NCBI GenBank assembly: GCA_036873135.1
Contig: JAPTYO010000017.1
Span: 7,626,001 to 7,690,000 of the forward strand
Length of the DNA stretch: 64,000 bases
Direction of reading: 5' to 3'
DNA from: Clarkia xantiana subsp. parviflora
Taxonomy: Eukaryota > Streptophyta > Magnoliopsida > Myrtales > Onagraceae
In this document: piece after piece, positions 20,642-32,894 of the stretch
How positions within the stretch are numbered: the stretch's first letter is position 1
Layout of the letters: each line of letters starts with the position of its first letter
The notes under the pieces: model-generated
The model's database searches: none
What the model was told of the DNA's origin: nothing
The model's input: the letters and a program-made list of their open reading frames with translations, nothing else
Program-made: the position numbers and the translations under genes

Positions 20642-22532
20642 TATATATTACAAAGAAAAGTAACCATATATATTACAAAGAAAAGTAGTGATCACTCACA
20701 ACTCACAAGCTAATAAAAGTTAAGGACAAAGTGTTTGGTGTCTTTTCTATCTATGTTATTACGGCCCCGTGTTAAACTCACCATCACTATCCACACACCA
20801 TGCACTACCACGTATCCTAATCCAAGACTATCACAAAATCCCGACTGTATTATATTATGCAGCGTGCAACTTCACATAATCTTAACTTGAAATTGGTAGC
20901 TAGGCAGTTGAAGGAATGTTATGTGCGTCATGTGGAATAAGATGCAACTTTTTATCAACATACCACATATTTGAAAAATGTAATTTTAAATGTTAATATA
21001 TTTTTAAATATAGAGTATGTTTGTAATTTGTATTCTGTTTAATTATCTATCTAAAATTTTAAAAGCGACCCTAGGAGGAATGTTTTTATGCGGTGCTAAC
21101 GATTTAATAACTATCTTTGTAGCTCTTAAGTATATTTTAAATATACAAAATCAACCGAGTACTTTTTAAAGTATAGAATTAAATCATAATGACTTCAACT
21201 AATATTACAATTAAGTCAACTGATTGAGGATCAATTAAAGTCTTAACCAAGATTGTAACATTATTAAATAAGTTATTCGGTCCTAATTTTAATATTTAGA
21301 AAATTATTCCGTTATTTTATAAATTTACAATATATTTAATGTAATTTTGGACAAATGATTGAAGGAAGTACCAGGGACTAGATGTGACAATTCGTGCGTG
21401 CTATCACTAGGGTCAATAATCGTGTCGTGTTAAACTTACTGAATTCGAACATGCATGATAAGCTTTATCATGCCACATTTTACAAACACGTACACAACAC
21501 GACACACAATTTCTCGCACGTGTTTGAGTCGCGATATCATGTTGTGTTAAATTATTCAGTTGTACATCTCTATAGGAGATCTTTTAACAAAATTCAAAAT
21601 AAAGAAATTTATATAACAACAAACTAGGAATTAATATGTCAGCATTCACAAACTTGCAATATATTCTTGATAAACTCTAAAAATTTAACCACTAATTGGA
21701 GTTTTAAAGTTATTATATAAGTTTAAAAAAAAAATACTCGAGTATTTGTCTTAGTAGCACAATTTATCTTGCTATCTTGTGTGTCATGTTGTGATACACA
21801 TACACGACACCAAAAAAATTATTGTGTTAAACGTGTTTAAGCTATCGTATTATCGTTCAGTCATATGTTTGAATGGACATGATTTTTTCGTGTGTATTCA
21901 TATTCTACCATGTCGTGAGAGAAATTGTCAACCCAATAATCATTATTTGAAGTATGTCATACATTTTAAAACATTGTAATTTCAAAAAATGATTATTTTC
22001 AAAACATATTATATGCTTTATGAACTTCTCTATATATATATTATTTGAAATGTAGCAGCACCTGAAGAAAGTGACTGACAACCGCCATATAATATATAGA
22101 CGGCGCAAAAGTGATGAAAAGACATAAATATATATATTGTTCAGTATAAGAAGAAAAATAGTCGGTGGTAATTAACAAAGGATTTCCAACCGGTCGAATC
22201 GCATACATACATACATATATAGCACCAAATGCAAGCATATTATAAGAAGCTGCTTTATTAATTTCCAGTGTAATATACTATGCAACAAAGGAAAGGAAAG
22301 GTATCATGACTGACTTTATTCATTCTGTAGAATATACTAGTAGCTATCTAGGTACACTCATATTAATGGGGTAATGGAGATATTGTGCTGTATATATCAC
22401 ATAACACCTATATAAATGTATGTACAACAAACCAAGTAGGTAGAAAAATAATAAGGTTTAAAGTGCACACCTCCAGTAGCTAGGTAGGGATGTTGTCCAT
22501 GCATGCATCTGCTGGGGTCTTGTATGAATGAA
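20642..22532. other. AT-rich intergenic DNA
   Basis: No gene, repeat array or RNA gene seen. It contains scattered CGTGTCGTGTT and ACACGACA words near 21420-21900 that may be a decayed inverted repeat. The last part lies just downstream of the MYB stop codon and would include its 3' untranslated region. Confidence 0.5.
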
Positions 22533-23719
22533 TTAAATGTGTCCAAAGAGTGGAGTTAATCTGTGAACATCCTTCAAAGTATACGACCCCTCTGAAGCTG
22601 TTGCATCTTCCGAGTTAGATTGGGTGTTGATGAAGAAATGAGTTGTTTCCTCCTCCTCCTCCTCCGGTTTTATCATCGGACTGTAGTACCCACCCGACGA
22701 TTGTAGTGGCGGAGGAGCAAGTGTTTGATTCTGCAGTAGATACTGACACCCACCTTCCAGAAACTGGCCACCACAGTCCGCTAAGGAAGAAGAAGGCGAA
22801 CAAGTAGTCCAGGTGTTGTTGATCAACAGGCTGGTGCTCTGATCCATGTGGTCCCAGTTGGGGGGTGAGGAGTTAGTTGCAACATTATTAATAAGAGATG
22901 GTTTCAAGTCGTCAGGGAAGAAGATGGCGTTGTTGATCAACTGATCCGGGGTGGAGCTCAACATACTAGTTGTGTTGTTGGAGATGATAAACTGTTGAAA
23001 AGAAAAGTTGTTGCCAAAAATATCTGAATTTTGGGGTATGTGGTTGTCCATAGATGATAGTTGGTCCTTGTTAACAAGGGTGGGGATGAGCTTGAAGGTT
23101 GAAGATGATGAGAGGTTTGGGTTGGGATCATCATCATCACCGACCACAGTTAGCAGAGGGTTGTGGGTGACTGGGTCGATCCCTTTTTGCTTTAGTTTCT
23201 TCTTGAGGCACGAGTTCCACAGGTTTTTAATCTCGTTATCAGTTCTTCCAGGTAGCTGAGCTGCAATTTGGGACCACCTGAAACCAAGCCACTAAAACTT
23301 ATGTCATTCATATATTGTTTAATTACTTATTAAGAGACAGACAGAGAGATGAGTGAAGACAGACCGGTTGCCAAGAAGTGCATGGAGTTCAATAATGAGG
23401 TTCTCTTCATCTACTGAGAAAGCACCTCGTTTCAAGTCAGGCCTCAAGTAGTTTATCCATCTTAATCTGCAGCTCTTGCCGCACCGTTGCAGACCTTCAC
23501 ACAAACAATTAGTAATTAGTTGTAATTAATTAATTTAAATATAAATAAAGAGAGATGAGATGAGATGAAGGGGGTAAACAGTAGACCTGCTTGTTTAGGA
23601 ACAGAGCTCCAGCAACCATGTCCGTACATGGTGATATGTCGGAGGAGCTTCTCGTCTTCTTCAGGTGACCACAGCCCCTTCCGAAGCTTCTGCTTGTAAC
23701 AGCATGAGTGCCGCCCCAT
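22533..23719 (-). CDS. R2R3-MYB transcription factor, subgroup 13-like (MYB55/MYB61/MYB86 type)
   Basis: Three exons, 23587-23719, 23365-23494 and 22533-23277, joined by GT-AG introns, give 335 residues in frame. R2 and R3 carry the regular aromatic residues W17, W37, W57, then F70, W89 and W108. The start [18 protein letters not shown] and the R3 end [15 protein letters not shown] are hallmarks of the MYB61/MYB86 clade. Exon sizes of 133 and 130 are the classic plant R2R3 pattern. The bHLH-binding signature of R3 is absent. The C-terminal half is Ser/Asn/Pro-rich with an acidic Glu run near residue 295, a likely activation region. It is a nuclear DNA-binding regulator; relatives control cell-wall, mucilage or stomatal programmes. 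The exact orthologue cannot be fixed here. Confidence 0.93.
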
Positions 23720-23854
23720 CTTTTTATTATTATTTAATCAACTAGCCTGCCTGCCTCAATGGCGGGGAGACACAGAGTGATGAGAAGATGCTCAGAAAAT
23801 GAAGGAGCAATGCAATGGTGTTCCTTTTGGCAACTCAACTCAACTCCTCCCTCC

Positions 23855-23862
23855 TATTTATA
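23855..23862 (-). promoter_or_regulatory. TATA box of the MYB gene
   Basis: TATAAATA on the minus strand within GTATAAATAGGAGG, about 135 bases upstream of the ATG, which is a normal distance for a plant core promoter. Confidence 0.7.
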
Positions 23863-24774
23863 CATCTCAATTTCCTTTTTTATTTACTTAATTAATCTTC
23901 TTACTTAATAAATACTATACTAAGATATCTCTACGTACGTGCGTTATTTGTAATATCATCAATTTTTTATATATTGACCGCAACTCTATCATCATATTTA
24001 TTATAATATTATATTAAATATGAATTTAACTATATTGAAAAGACGTCTACTTTTTAAATAAAAATCTTTTCACTCTTCGAAATGAAAATATATCAAATAA
24101 ATACAGAAATTCAATTTTGACACTGCTCCTAGGTGGGGACATTAGCAGGACAAGTATATTTGCTCCACACTATTAATTTCTACTCACACCAAAAAGTTAA
24201 TGTGATGCAACCGATAAGATGCTATCTATTAATATATTTTCATTTCTATAATTTTGCAAGGCTTGAGCATCTGACGTCTAGGAATGTAGTGTTGAACCGC
24301 TACACACATTACATCATGATTAATTTATTTTTTATTATTATTTTCCACGTGATGGTCATGGGAGACGGGAGTGGCCTTCATCGAAAGACAACATCTATAG
24401 CATATTTTATATATATCTAGACTAACACCACTCGCAAAAAGTCAGCCGTAAGAAATACAGTACCACACTAATATCATTTATTTATATATAAAACGAAGAT
24501 TTTATGAGCCCGTTAGTAGGATGATATGATCATGACGCATACATATCAGATATCACATTGTCTGTATGGCCGAGCTGATTGTTTCTTTAATAATAACACA
24601 AATGTCTTATAAAATTATATATATAGACCGATATTGAAAAAAGAAAGAAGAGTTAAAAGGATTTTTTTTATTAATTACGTTATTTAGATATTTTGACACA
24701 TATGTTAAGTTTTGATATCTATTCTACGTACATTTTTTAAACGTACGTTGTCGAATGGTCATTTAAGTATTAAG
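23863..24774. other. Upstream intergenic region of the MYB gene
   Basis: AT-rich sequence with no gene seen. It presumably holds distal promoter elements of the MYB gene. Short open frames here are not supported by composition. Confidence 0.4.
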
Positions 24775-25530
24775 GGGGTGTTTGTATGGATGTAATGTGG
24801 GATGTAATCTCACATTGCGTCCCACATTACATACACATTACGTTGTTTGATTTGACATATGACGTAATATGCATTGTAATGTAATGTCAACTATAATCAC
24901 ATATTACTTCCAAATTCCATTCAACGTAATGTGAGGTTACATCAAAAGTCGGATGTAATGTGAAATTACGTCAAACATTACAAAGTGTTATTATTTTATT
25001 ATTATTTATTATATAGATAAAATATTTTTTTTATCTTTATAGTTTATTATGATAATAATATTGTTTATAATTAGCTTTTATTTTTTATATATTTTTTCGC
25101 CATTTTTTTAATATACTTTATAACTCACTGTTATAGTAAATAATGACATACATGATGTTCATATAAAATGATGAAGACTTTTTCGTTGCAATTTTTATGA
25201 AAATTATCTTATAAAACTATATATAATGTTTTAATTAATAGTTTTTATTACATGTGTGTATTGAGTTTAAATATTTAGTCCTTATAATTCATAAATGACT
25301 ATAGTATTAACCACACACATAATCTTTAGAAGTTAGTTGTTGTCAAAATATATATTCTTTTAAATCTTATCATATTAAGATATAATATACTCTCATATAT
25401 ATATCAATATATAATAACAAAGTCCCATTACAATACACATACAATACATACCAAACATTGTAATCTGACATTACATTCCACATTACAGCACAACCAAACA
25501 TTGTAATCTAACATTACATTACGTAACTCA
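24775..25530. repeat. MITE-like stretch with repeated TGTAATGT/ACATTACA words
   Basis: The left end reads GGGTGTTTGTATGGATGTAA with many TGTAATGT and CACATTAC words. The right end (25420-25520) has the complementary words ACATTACA and CAACCAAACATTGTAA. The interior is very AT-rich. The arms are only loosely inverted and no target duplication was found, so class and ends are uncertain. Confidence 0.4.
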
Positions 25531-25674
25531 CATTACTTATAATTTGAACGTTCAAATTGTTTTTCAAAATTGTTATAATTAACTGCAAATGGTTTTCAAT
25601 CAAACTTAATAAAATTCTTCAAAAGCCTAACAAAATTTAATAGATTTTCTTCTGAAATTTATATACAAATTACT

Positions 25675-26229
25675 GAGAAATTATTACATGACCTAGTCCG
25701 CCATCTCAGCATATGGACCAGCCAATAAGAAACAGACACGTCATAAATGCATTATAAATTAATAGTTTTCGTTAACACTGGATTACAATTCAATACTTTC
25801 TTTTAATTAACCCTACCTCTGTTTTTTTTCCTAATAAAAATATTTTTCTTTATAATAATTTTTTTCATATATAAATATAATATGAGTGTCACTAATTTTT
25901 TAATATTTTTCTAAAAAACTATTAGACGTGGTGAACCATAGAAAAAATGGCCACTTGCCTTTTAGGGTTCACCATGTCTAATAGGTTTTTAGAAAAATAT
26001 ATAAAAAAAAAAACTCATATTATAATTATATATATAAGAAAATATTTTATTTTGTAGGAGAAATTAGTTTTATTAAACCAAAAAATAGGTAGAATTAATT
26101 ATGAGAAATATTGGTTGTAATTTTGTGTTAACCAAAATTATTCATGTATAATGTATCTATGACGTGTTTGTTTCTTATTGGTTGGTCTATACCCTGAGGT
26201 GGCGGACTGAGTCAATCTAATAATTTCTC
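25675..26229. mobile_element. Foldback MULE-type MITE, 555 bp
   Basis: Flanked by the perfect 9-bp duplication CAAATTACT (25666-25674 and 26230-26238). The ends are GAGAAATTATTA and its complement. The two halves are complementary over most of their length, for example tagtccgcc and ggcggactg, and accagccaataagaaac against its partner. The element is essentially one long hairpin with a loop near 25950. No coding capacity. The 9-bp duplication fits Mutator-like transposition. Confidence 0.85.
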
Positions 26230-26238
26230 CAAATTACT

Positions 26239-27149
26239 GGTTTTACACTGTAGTTAACTGTTCATTATTGTCGATTAATTCTCTTTCGTTTGCTTTTAGC
26301 TAGCTAATAGCATGTAGCTAGGAATGTAAACGATCATTTGAAATTACACTCAACATTACCATATCCGTCAAACAAACTCCAGAATGTTTAACCTGCTTTA
26401 TTAGCAGGGCCATTAATGTTTAACCTTAATTATCCTGGTTACACCGCAAATTTAGTGCAAAATATATATGTTTTCTCTTAAACACTTGAATCTAAAAATA
26501 ATATTTTAGAATTAAAACAGAAAATACTAAGTAATTTATTTAATATGAGCAAATTCTTCATTAATTCTTTTAAAGGAAATGATGAATTCTTATTATATAT
26601 CTTGGACAATCGGCTTCCCGGTAAAGAGAACTAAAATGGTGAATTATGACAAGAAGAGTAACGTAGATTATGAATAGAACTTAACATGTTAATAGAGAAG
26701 CATGAATATGCCTTGACATGCATGGGAATAGAAGTAACCTTTATTAATGTAGAAGGAAGGATTGATCTAGATGAGATGGCGTAAAAAAATTATGATGGGT
26801 ATATAAATATAAGATATATAAAGAAGATCGATGGTGTAAAAGTGTCAGGTGAGGGATTAAATGTCCTTTGTCGACAACAGGTGAGGTGGGGGCGTTGTCT
26901 TTCAATGCAGGGAGAAAGCTACCGATCGATGCTTGTGATTTAAGTTTGAAACCATTTCATTCATTCGCTATAAATACATATATATTCACATATTCAATTT
27001 CAGCATTCGTTGTTCATTAATTTATTCAGTGCCAATATATATAGATGGTGACACTTCTAGTTCTGCCACTAATAGATAATTGCTGCACTTCTCATTAACT
27101 TACCACCAGCTGTTCTTTCCCCCACTATTTTCAGTAATAATAATATATA
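26239..27149. other. AT-rich intergenic DNA
   Basis: No gene or repeat structure recognised between the foldback element and element G. Confidence 0.5.
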
Positions 27150-27154
27150 TCTAT

Positions 27155-27548
27155 TGATGGATATGTGTCCAATTCGGGTTCGTATTTATGTTTCGGGCCT
27201 CGTAAACACGTCGAAAATCACATCACGGTTTAAAAACGCCTCCCAAGGGTCGAAAAGGTCCGGAAGCGCGTTACGCGCGTCCGGGTTGCGCGGCAAGCCG
27301 GACGTCGCCGAATTGCCCAAATTCGACGAGGTCCGGATTGCTCTACGGGTATTACGCGATTACCGTTTACACGATTACCGTTACGTGTAGAGAAGTCGAG
27401 TTCGCGCATTGCCAATATTGATGACGTTTACCGCTTGCTTTTGAACCGTCATCAAACCGCTCTAAAACCGGGTCCGGTCCCAAGGAAGCCTATAAATAGG
27501 CGGCCTTGGCCACCCATTTTCACACATCCTCTCATTTGCCCAACTTTG
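27155..27548 (+). repeat. Element G 5' LTR, truncated
   Basis: Matches 47879-48328 up to CCCAACTTTGG, then jumps to internal sequence. The rest of the LTR (about 494 bases in the right copy) and the primer site are missing. The left copy also lacks part of the GGACCTCCGGGTTGCAGCA repeats found at 48050-48110. A TATAAATA box lies at 27491-27498. Confidence 0.85.
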
Positions 27549-28317
27549 GAAAACATGCAGAAAATGCCTTCCAGCATACAAGATATAAAGCGGCACGTTC
27601 ATACACTCCTTCCCAAGGAGCCAGTCATTGGAGGAATGCAAGAGATTTTGACGCTGAAAGTGAGAATTCATACGAGCAAGAAGTGTACGTTGCAAAGACA
27701 ATGCACAAGAACGATGACACCAACTTGGAGTATGTTGACATAAATGATGCCGACTTTGAAGATGTCATTGATTTCTCATCAAAGGACAAGGAGCACTAGG
27801 AAAAGATGAAAGAAAATGGTGTGAAAATCATGAAGTATATGGCCACGAGACAGAAAGCTGTGATGGATTAAAACTTCATGTAAACAGCTTAATCTTAAAA
27901 GGAAAAATGAAAGAGTATATCGACCAAGGCAATAGGCATCAAAGGAAGCCTCGTGTGAAGTCTTCAGAAAAATGCAAGGGAAAAGAAAAGGAGAATGTTA
28001 ATCCACCTACCGTCAAATGCCAGAAAAACAACGTCACTTATGGAACCAATTGTGACGACTTATACAATCCTTGGAGCATGAAGGTGGAAGAAACAAATTT
28101 CAAACTCCCGGAAAACAAACTTCACCATCCACTTGAGCCAACGACTGCCTTCCTTGGCAAAAATGTTGAAGAACAACACAAGCAACGTAAAACTGGGGGG
28201 CATGAAATCAACATTTGTTCATCCCCAAAGGTGGAGATTGAAGAGCTCAACACGCTAGATGCATTGAGAAACTATGTGGCACGTGGCAGAGTCAACTTGC
28301 CAACAAATCATCTATGA
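27506..28317 (+). pseudogene. Element G Gag C-terminal remnant with zinc knuckle
   Basis: Two overlapping frames. The first (27506-27799) is acidic and Asn/Asp-rich. The second, open from about 27781 to 28317, begins with the knuckle CENHEVYGHETESC (C-X2-H-X4-H-X4-C) followed by KLHVNSLILKGKMKEYI, directly comparable to the knuckle region of element C (KLSINNIVQRGELKQF). A basic Lys/Glu/Asn-rich tail of about 100 residues follows. The Gag core and protease are missing. A frame change near 27780 and the lost upstream part make it a remnant. Confidence 0.72.
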
Positions 28318-29270
28318 GGACGTCAAACACATCAGCAATCCCTTTATCTCCCTTATCTCCTTTTTCTCATATCTATTTTAAATCTTTTTAGATTAAGTAC
28401 AACTTATGCTTATTAGCCTCAGTACTTTTCAAAAGAGGTGATCAGTAGACGCTTTCTTGAAATCCGTTGTACGAACTCCAAATATCTAATAAAGGTTAAA
28501 TCTACTTTCGTAGGTACATTATTATGACGCATATTACCTTGGAAAAACGCCAAGTAACAACTACGCACATATTAATCGCGTCAACAACACAAAGCCTCAA
28601 AGCATTCTATACGCGCAAGACTAAAAATCGTGTCGCAATAATAAATAAGGCGTGGGCATTACCCAAGGGCATATCATGCTCTGTTAGAAGATGAAACAAT
28701 AGAAACCATCAGGAAACAGCGATACAACTGCCAAGCGACTTGGGGGCACCAAGCTGACAAGTGCTCGACATTCCACCTAACATATACACACCTACCATGA
28801 TCCGCACCTATTACGTCCGCACTCAGGGAAGTTTCCTACACAAACAAGGAATCCTCGTGTCAGATTCCTTTACTTTATTTATTATATGCATTACTAAAAA
28901 TAAAATTTCATGACTCCATACTTTCGCAAACTTATTAACATTGCAATTATCAGAAAAAAAGCAACTATGTTCGTAGGTGCATGCTACACTACGATTACTA
29001 CCTGGGAATTACGCCAAGTAGTAACCTATGCATAAAAATCCACTTCAACAATACAAGCTAAGCATTGTGTTCAAGGAGGGATTATGGTATACAACGCCAA
29101 CATATCTATTATCTACACCAACAAGGAGTTTATTTCTCCATTCATAACATTGGCGTCTATCTCAAGAAGGTGCCGGCAACACAAAGCCATCGCGCTAAGT
29201 GCACAGTCAACTTATATGTCGCAATGACAACTTACGGATTATCTACAAAAAGGGACTTATAAAAATCCTC
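28318..29270. other. Element G internal non-coding region
   Basis: No gene recognised. Contains words such as accttggaa and cgtcaac that preview the following tandem array, and probably represents decayed array units. Confidence 0.5.
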
Positions 29271-29760
29271 TACTCAAAATGACGACTATTCCAGAGGCGT
29301 CAACTACAAGCAATACCTTGGAATAACACCAAGGTCTACTATCAAAATGACGACTATTCCAGAGGCGTCAACTACAAGCAATACCTTGGAATAACACCAA
29401 GGTCTACTATCAAAATGACGACTATTCCAGAGGCGTCAACTACAAGCAATACCTTGGAATAACACCAAGGTCTACTATCAAAATGACGACTATTCCAAAG
29501 GCGTCAACTACAAGCAATACCTTGGAATAACACCAAAGTCTACTATCAAAATGACGACTATTCCAGAGGCGTCAACTACAAGCAATACCTTGGAATAACA
29601 CCAAGGTCTACTATTAAAATGACGACTATTCCAGAGGCGTCAACTACAAGCAATACCTTGGAATAACACCAAGGTCTACTATCAAAATGACGACTATTCC
29701 AAAGGCGTCAACTACAAGCAATATCTTGGATTAACACCAAGATTTACTATCAAAAGTAGC
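29271..29760. repeat. Tandem array, 68 bp unit, element G
   Basis: Seven near-identical copies spaced exactly 68 bases (gacgactattcc at 29281, 29349, 29417 and onward). Each unit contains gaggcgtcaactacaagcaa and ccttggaataacaccaagg; the latter is a short inverted repeat. Confidence 0.95.
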
Positions 29761-30434
29761 ATGTTGAGGTATCCTCTTTGTAAAGACAAACCCCATGTTT
29801 ACTTCTAAAAAATGGCATGCTGTGACATCTCTTGTTAAGAGGCAAATCCTCATGTTCATAGCCATTCCCTGGATTCAGAACAGGATGGGCAAATACAATA
29901 CGGGACTGATCACCCCATAAGTGGCGGAAGTTCTCTTGTTAGACAACGACTCCACGCTACAACAAGTGTGAATTTCTGTTTAGAGGTTTCACTCTTTATG
30001 GCGAATGTCCTCTTGTTAGATGACAATCCCATACTATGAATTCCTATTTAAAGGGTTCACTCTATACGGCGAACGTCCTCTTGTTAGATGACAATCCCAT
30101 ACTATGAATTCCTGTTTAAAGGGTTCACTCTTTACGGAAAAAGTCCTCTTGTTAGATGACAATTCCGTACTACAGATTTTCAAACCGTGTTGCATGGTTC
30201 CTGGACGCAGAAAGCATGCATCACAATTCATATTTTCAAAAAGTGTTATGTGGTCCCTGGACGCAGGAATCATGTATCACAAATATTTTTTCAAATACAT
30301 TATCAAATATTTTATGTATCAACACGGTTTTTGCGTGTATCACGAGCTTTTTTAGGATTCACAAACATCTTTTCAAAAACCAAAATGTTTTTACGTATAC
30401 TTCCCCAACGCGGGTTGATACATGCTGGCAGGTG
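29761..30434. repeat. Degenerate repeats of element G left of element B
   Basis: Four to five imperfect repeats containing gtcctcttgttagatgacaa and ggttcactctttacgg, then two copies of tggtccctggacgcaggaa-type words near 30195 and 30250. Non-coding. Confidence 0.7.
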
Positions 30435-30439
30435 CGCAC

Positions 30440-31151
30440 TGATGGGTTCGATTACAGCCGCCAGGCCCTTTAACGGGGAGGAAACGGCAAACAGGCCCAC
30501 CAGGCCCAAAATGAAGATCAAGATGACCTAGGAGAAGGGTCCCGACGAAGGGAGTCCCGACAAGGCAAGTTCCCGACAGAGTCGGTCCCGACAGAGTCGG
30601 TCCCGACAGTGGAGCTGGAAGCCCCCGATGAGAAGCCTTTAAGTAGGCCCCGATGATGAATCCCTGAGAATGATTGGCCCTGTCACGATGACGAGGGGCC
30701 CAGAGCGGTGACACAACGAGATAACTCTGGAGTCCCCGACGGGAGTCGGGACTCGATTATCAGAGGATAAGGCCAAGATATGCGGGGCGTGACCGAGATA
30801 CGCGGAACGTGGTTAAGATACACAGAGCGTGGCCGAGATACGCGGGGCATGGCTGAGATACGCGAGATCACATCCGAGATATGCGGGATACGGGCTAACC
30901 ACCCCCAACGGTTCGCCAGGTACCTGAGGCATCTCTTTGCCTATAAAAGGGCAAGAGATCACCTCAGAACATTAACGTTGAATTCAGTACACTTTGAGAT
31001 TACTGCTTGCCAGTCATACGAGATACTCATTTAAGCATCGGAGAGGGATTCTGGGTCACCGCCCGGTCTATCCCCTCTTGCAAGATTGCGTGGAGCAAAG
31101 GAGCTAGGATTGCCGTCAAAGTCCGTACCGGAGTTCCACTGCGATCCAACA
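30440..31151 (+). repeat. Element B 5' LTR
   Basis: 712 bases. Contains a run of gagatacgcggggcgtgg-type short repeats (about 30775-30880). A TATA box, CTATAAAAGG, lies at 30941-30950 and the probable transcript start is in the following 30 bases. Confidence 0.95.
30942..30948 (+). promoter_or_regulatory. TATA box in element B 5' LTR
   Basis: TATAAAA in the context TTTGCCTATAAAAGGGC; the same box occurs in the internal and 3' LTR copies. Confidence 0.65.
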
Positions 31152-31170
31152 TTGGCGCCGTCTGTGGGAA
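31152..31170 (+). other. Element B primer-binding site
   Basis: TTGGCGCCGTCTGTGGGAA immediately after the LTR end CCAACA. Confidence 0.88.
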
Positions 31171-31187
31171 TCAAACAAAAAGCTGAT

Positions 31188-32894
31188 ATGCCTTCTACTC
31201 GATCAATGGCGGCTGGCAAGCACAGAAGACAGGGACAATCCGGTGGTTCCCGTCACCCCGCTACAACGAATCTGGATTCACTACCAGAACAGGAGGAAAA
31301 CCAGAACCATCCCCCGGCTGAGCTCTCCCAGACAGGGGGGCACAATGGAGATCCCGAAGATATTGCTCCTCAGCATCAGGGCAACAGGGGGCAGGAGGCT
31401 CCCCCAGCTACAGACTTGACAAGGGCTGTGGCGGAAGCCATGCCCATGTTTCTGGCGGCCGTAGAGGCTCTCTTGGATCAGAGAGAGGCTGCAAGGAGGC
31501 AGGAGGAGATGCCCCCGTTGGAGGAACTGGCCCCGCCAACAGAGGGTCGGAACGCACAGGAAGCCCCACCCCGAGGCCAGGACGGGAGTAGAGCATCCGG
31601 TCAGCCGGAGAGGTTCGTGGTTGATGGGCCCGGACCAGTACAGCACAGGACAATTCCCCTGAATGGTCCCATCACTCCCGACCAGGTGGTAAAGATCGTG
31701 AACATCTGCATGGGAGAACAGAAGCCGTTGGTGTCGGAGCTAAGGGATCGATCCACTCATCCCTTCGTTCCCCGACTCATCGACACCCTAGCCCCGCCTG
31801 GGCTAGGCATCCCCACGATAAAGGAGTACGATGGCGAAGGAGATCTGGTTTGTCATGTCCAGAAACACCTAATGGCGTGTCTGGGAAGAGCCCCGAGTGA
31901 AGACATAGTGTGTACGCTGTTCCCAAACACACTTGGAGAAAGAGCCCTGACCTGGTTCTTTAGTCTACCCCCAGGCTGCATCACTTGCTGGGCAGATATG
32001 CATGATCGATTCATTCAGCAGTACCAGGGTCGGAGACGTTTATTGAAGAGCGTGAGGTCCCTGACCCAGGTGGTGCAGAGGCCCGACGAATCACTAGCTC
32101 ATTATTACCAACGGTACACGGCCAGTGTGGCAGAAATCGACGAAGAGATCTCGGAATGTGAGACCATACGTACCTTCATTCGGAACTTAACGGCCCCCTA
32201 TGGTTCCGATCTTATGCACAGCGTGGCTGAGAAAGCTGTGTGGAATATGGAGGCACTGCAAAAGAGGGTGAAACGGCAAATCGATGTCCAGGAGTCGAAG
32301 ATAGCCGCGGGAGAGCTGGAGCCCCCTAAGTCGAATAAAGGGAAGCAGTCGGTTAAACCTTCTGACGATCGCAATTCAAAGGGTAAACCTGACAGTAGTA
32401 GGAATCGAGGCCGCCCGGATCGGAGGGACGATAGGCGCTCTTCAAGGAAAGATAAGCGGGAGGATCTCGACATTCCTCTCAACTGCTCCATGGCGGAGGT
32501 ATTGACGGTCATGGAACGACAGGGTATCTCCCAGTACCCCCCCAAAGAAGGATGGAGAATTCTTGGGATCTCGCACAGATCGCTACTGCCGATTCGATCG
32601 CGCAAATGGTCACGACACCAATCACTGTCGGGAACTGAAAAAGGAGATCGAAAAGCTGATCCAGAAGGGGAAGCTCAAAGAATTTGTTGGGGATAAGCGG
32701 TGTCGATCCCACTCTCGGTCCCGATCGCGGTCCCGTTCCCGATCCCGCGATCGGTCCCCAAAGAAGAAGAGAACCGATCCAGAGTCATCCGGTGCTCGCA
32801 AGGAGAGGCGGGGCACTATCAACGTGATTCATGGAGGGTTTGCTGCTGGAGGTGATACCTCATCCGCCCGAGAGGTCTATGCCTCTAGAATCCC
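31188..32894 (+). pseudogene. Element B Gag copy 1
   Basis: Starts MPSTRSMAAGKHRR at 31188. The Gag core (IPLNGPITPDQVVKI, YDGEGDLVCHV, ALTWFFSLPPG, HYYQRYTASVAEID) is open to about 32545, where an extra C in a C run shifts the frame. The knuckle then follows in the next frame and has Asp where the first zinc-binding His should be (CRFDRANGH). An Arg-Ser tract (SRSRSRSRSRSRDRSPKKK) and the start of the protease region follow. The copy stops abruptly at 32894, where a partial LTR begins. Confidence 0.85.

Noticed and set aside
24133..24420. 95-codon frame upstream of the MYB gene
   Set aside because: AT-rich sequence with no domain or homology signal by eye; expected by chance at this composition.
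29271..29760. Regularly spaced repeats resembling a CRISPR array
   Set aside because: The whole 68-bp unit repeats with no unique spacers, and the context is a plant LTR element. The same holds for 45801-46230 and 39380-39700.
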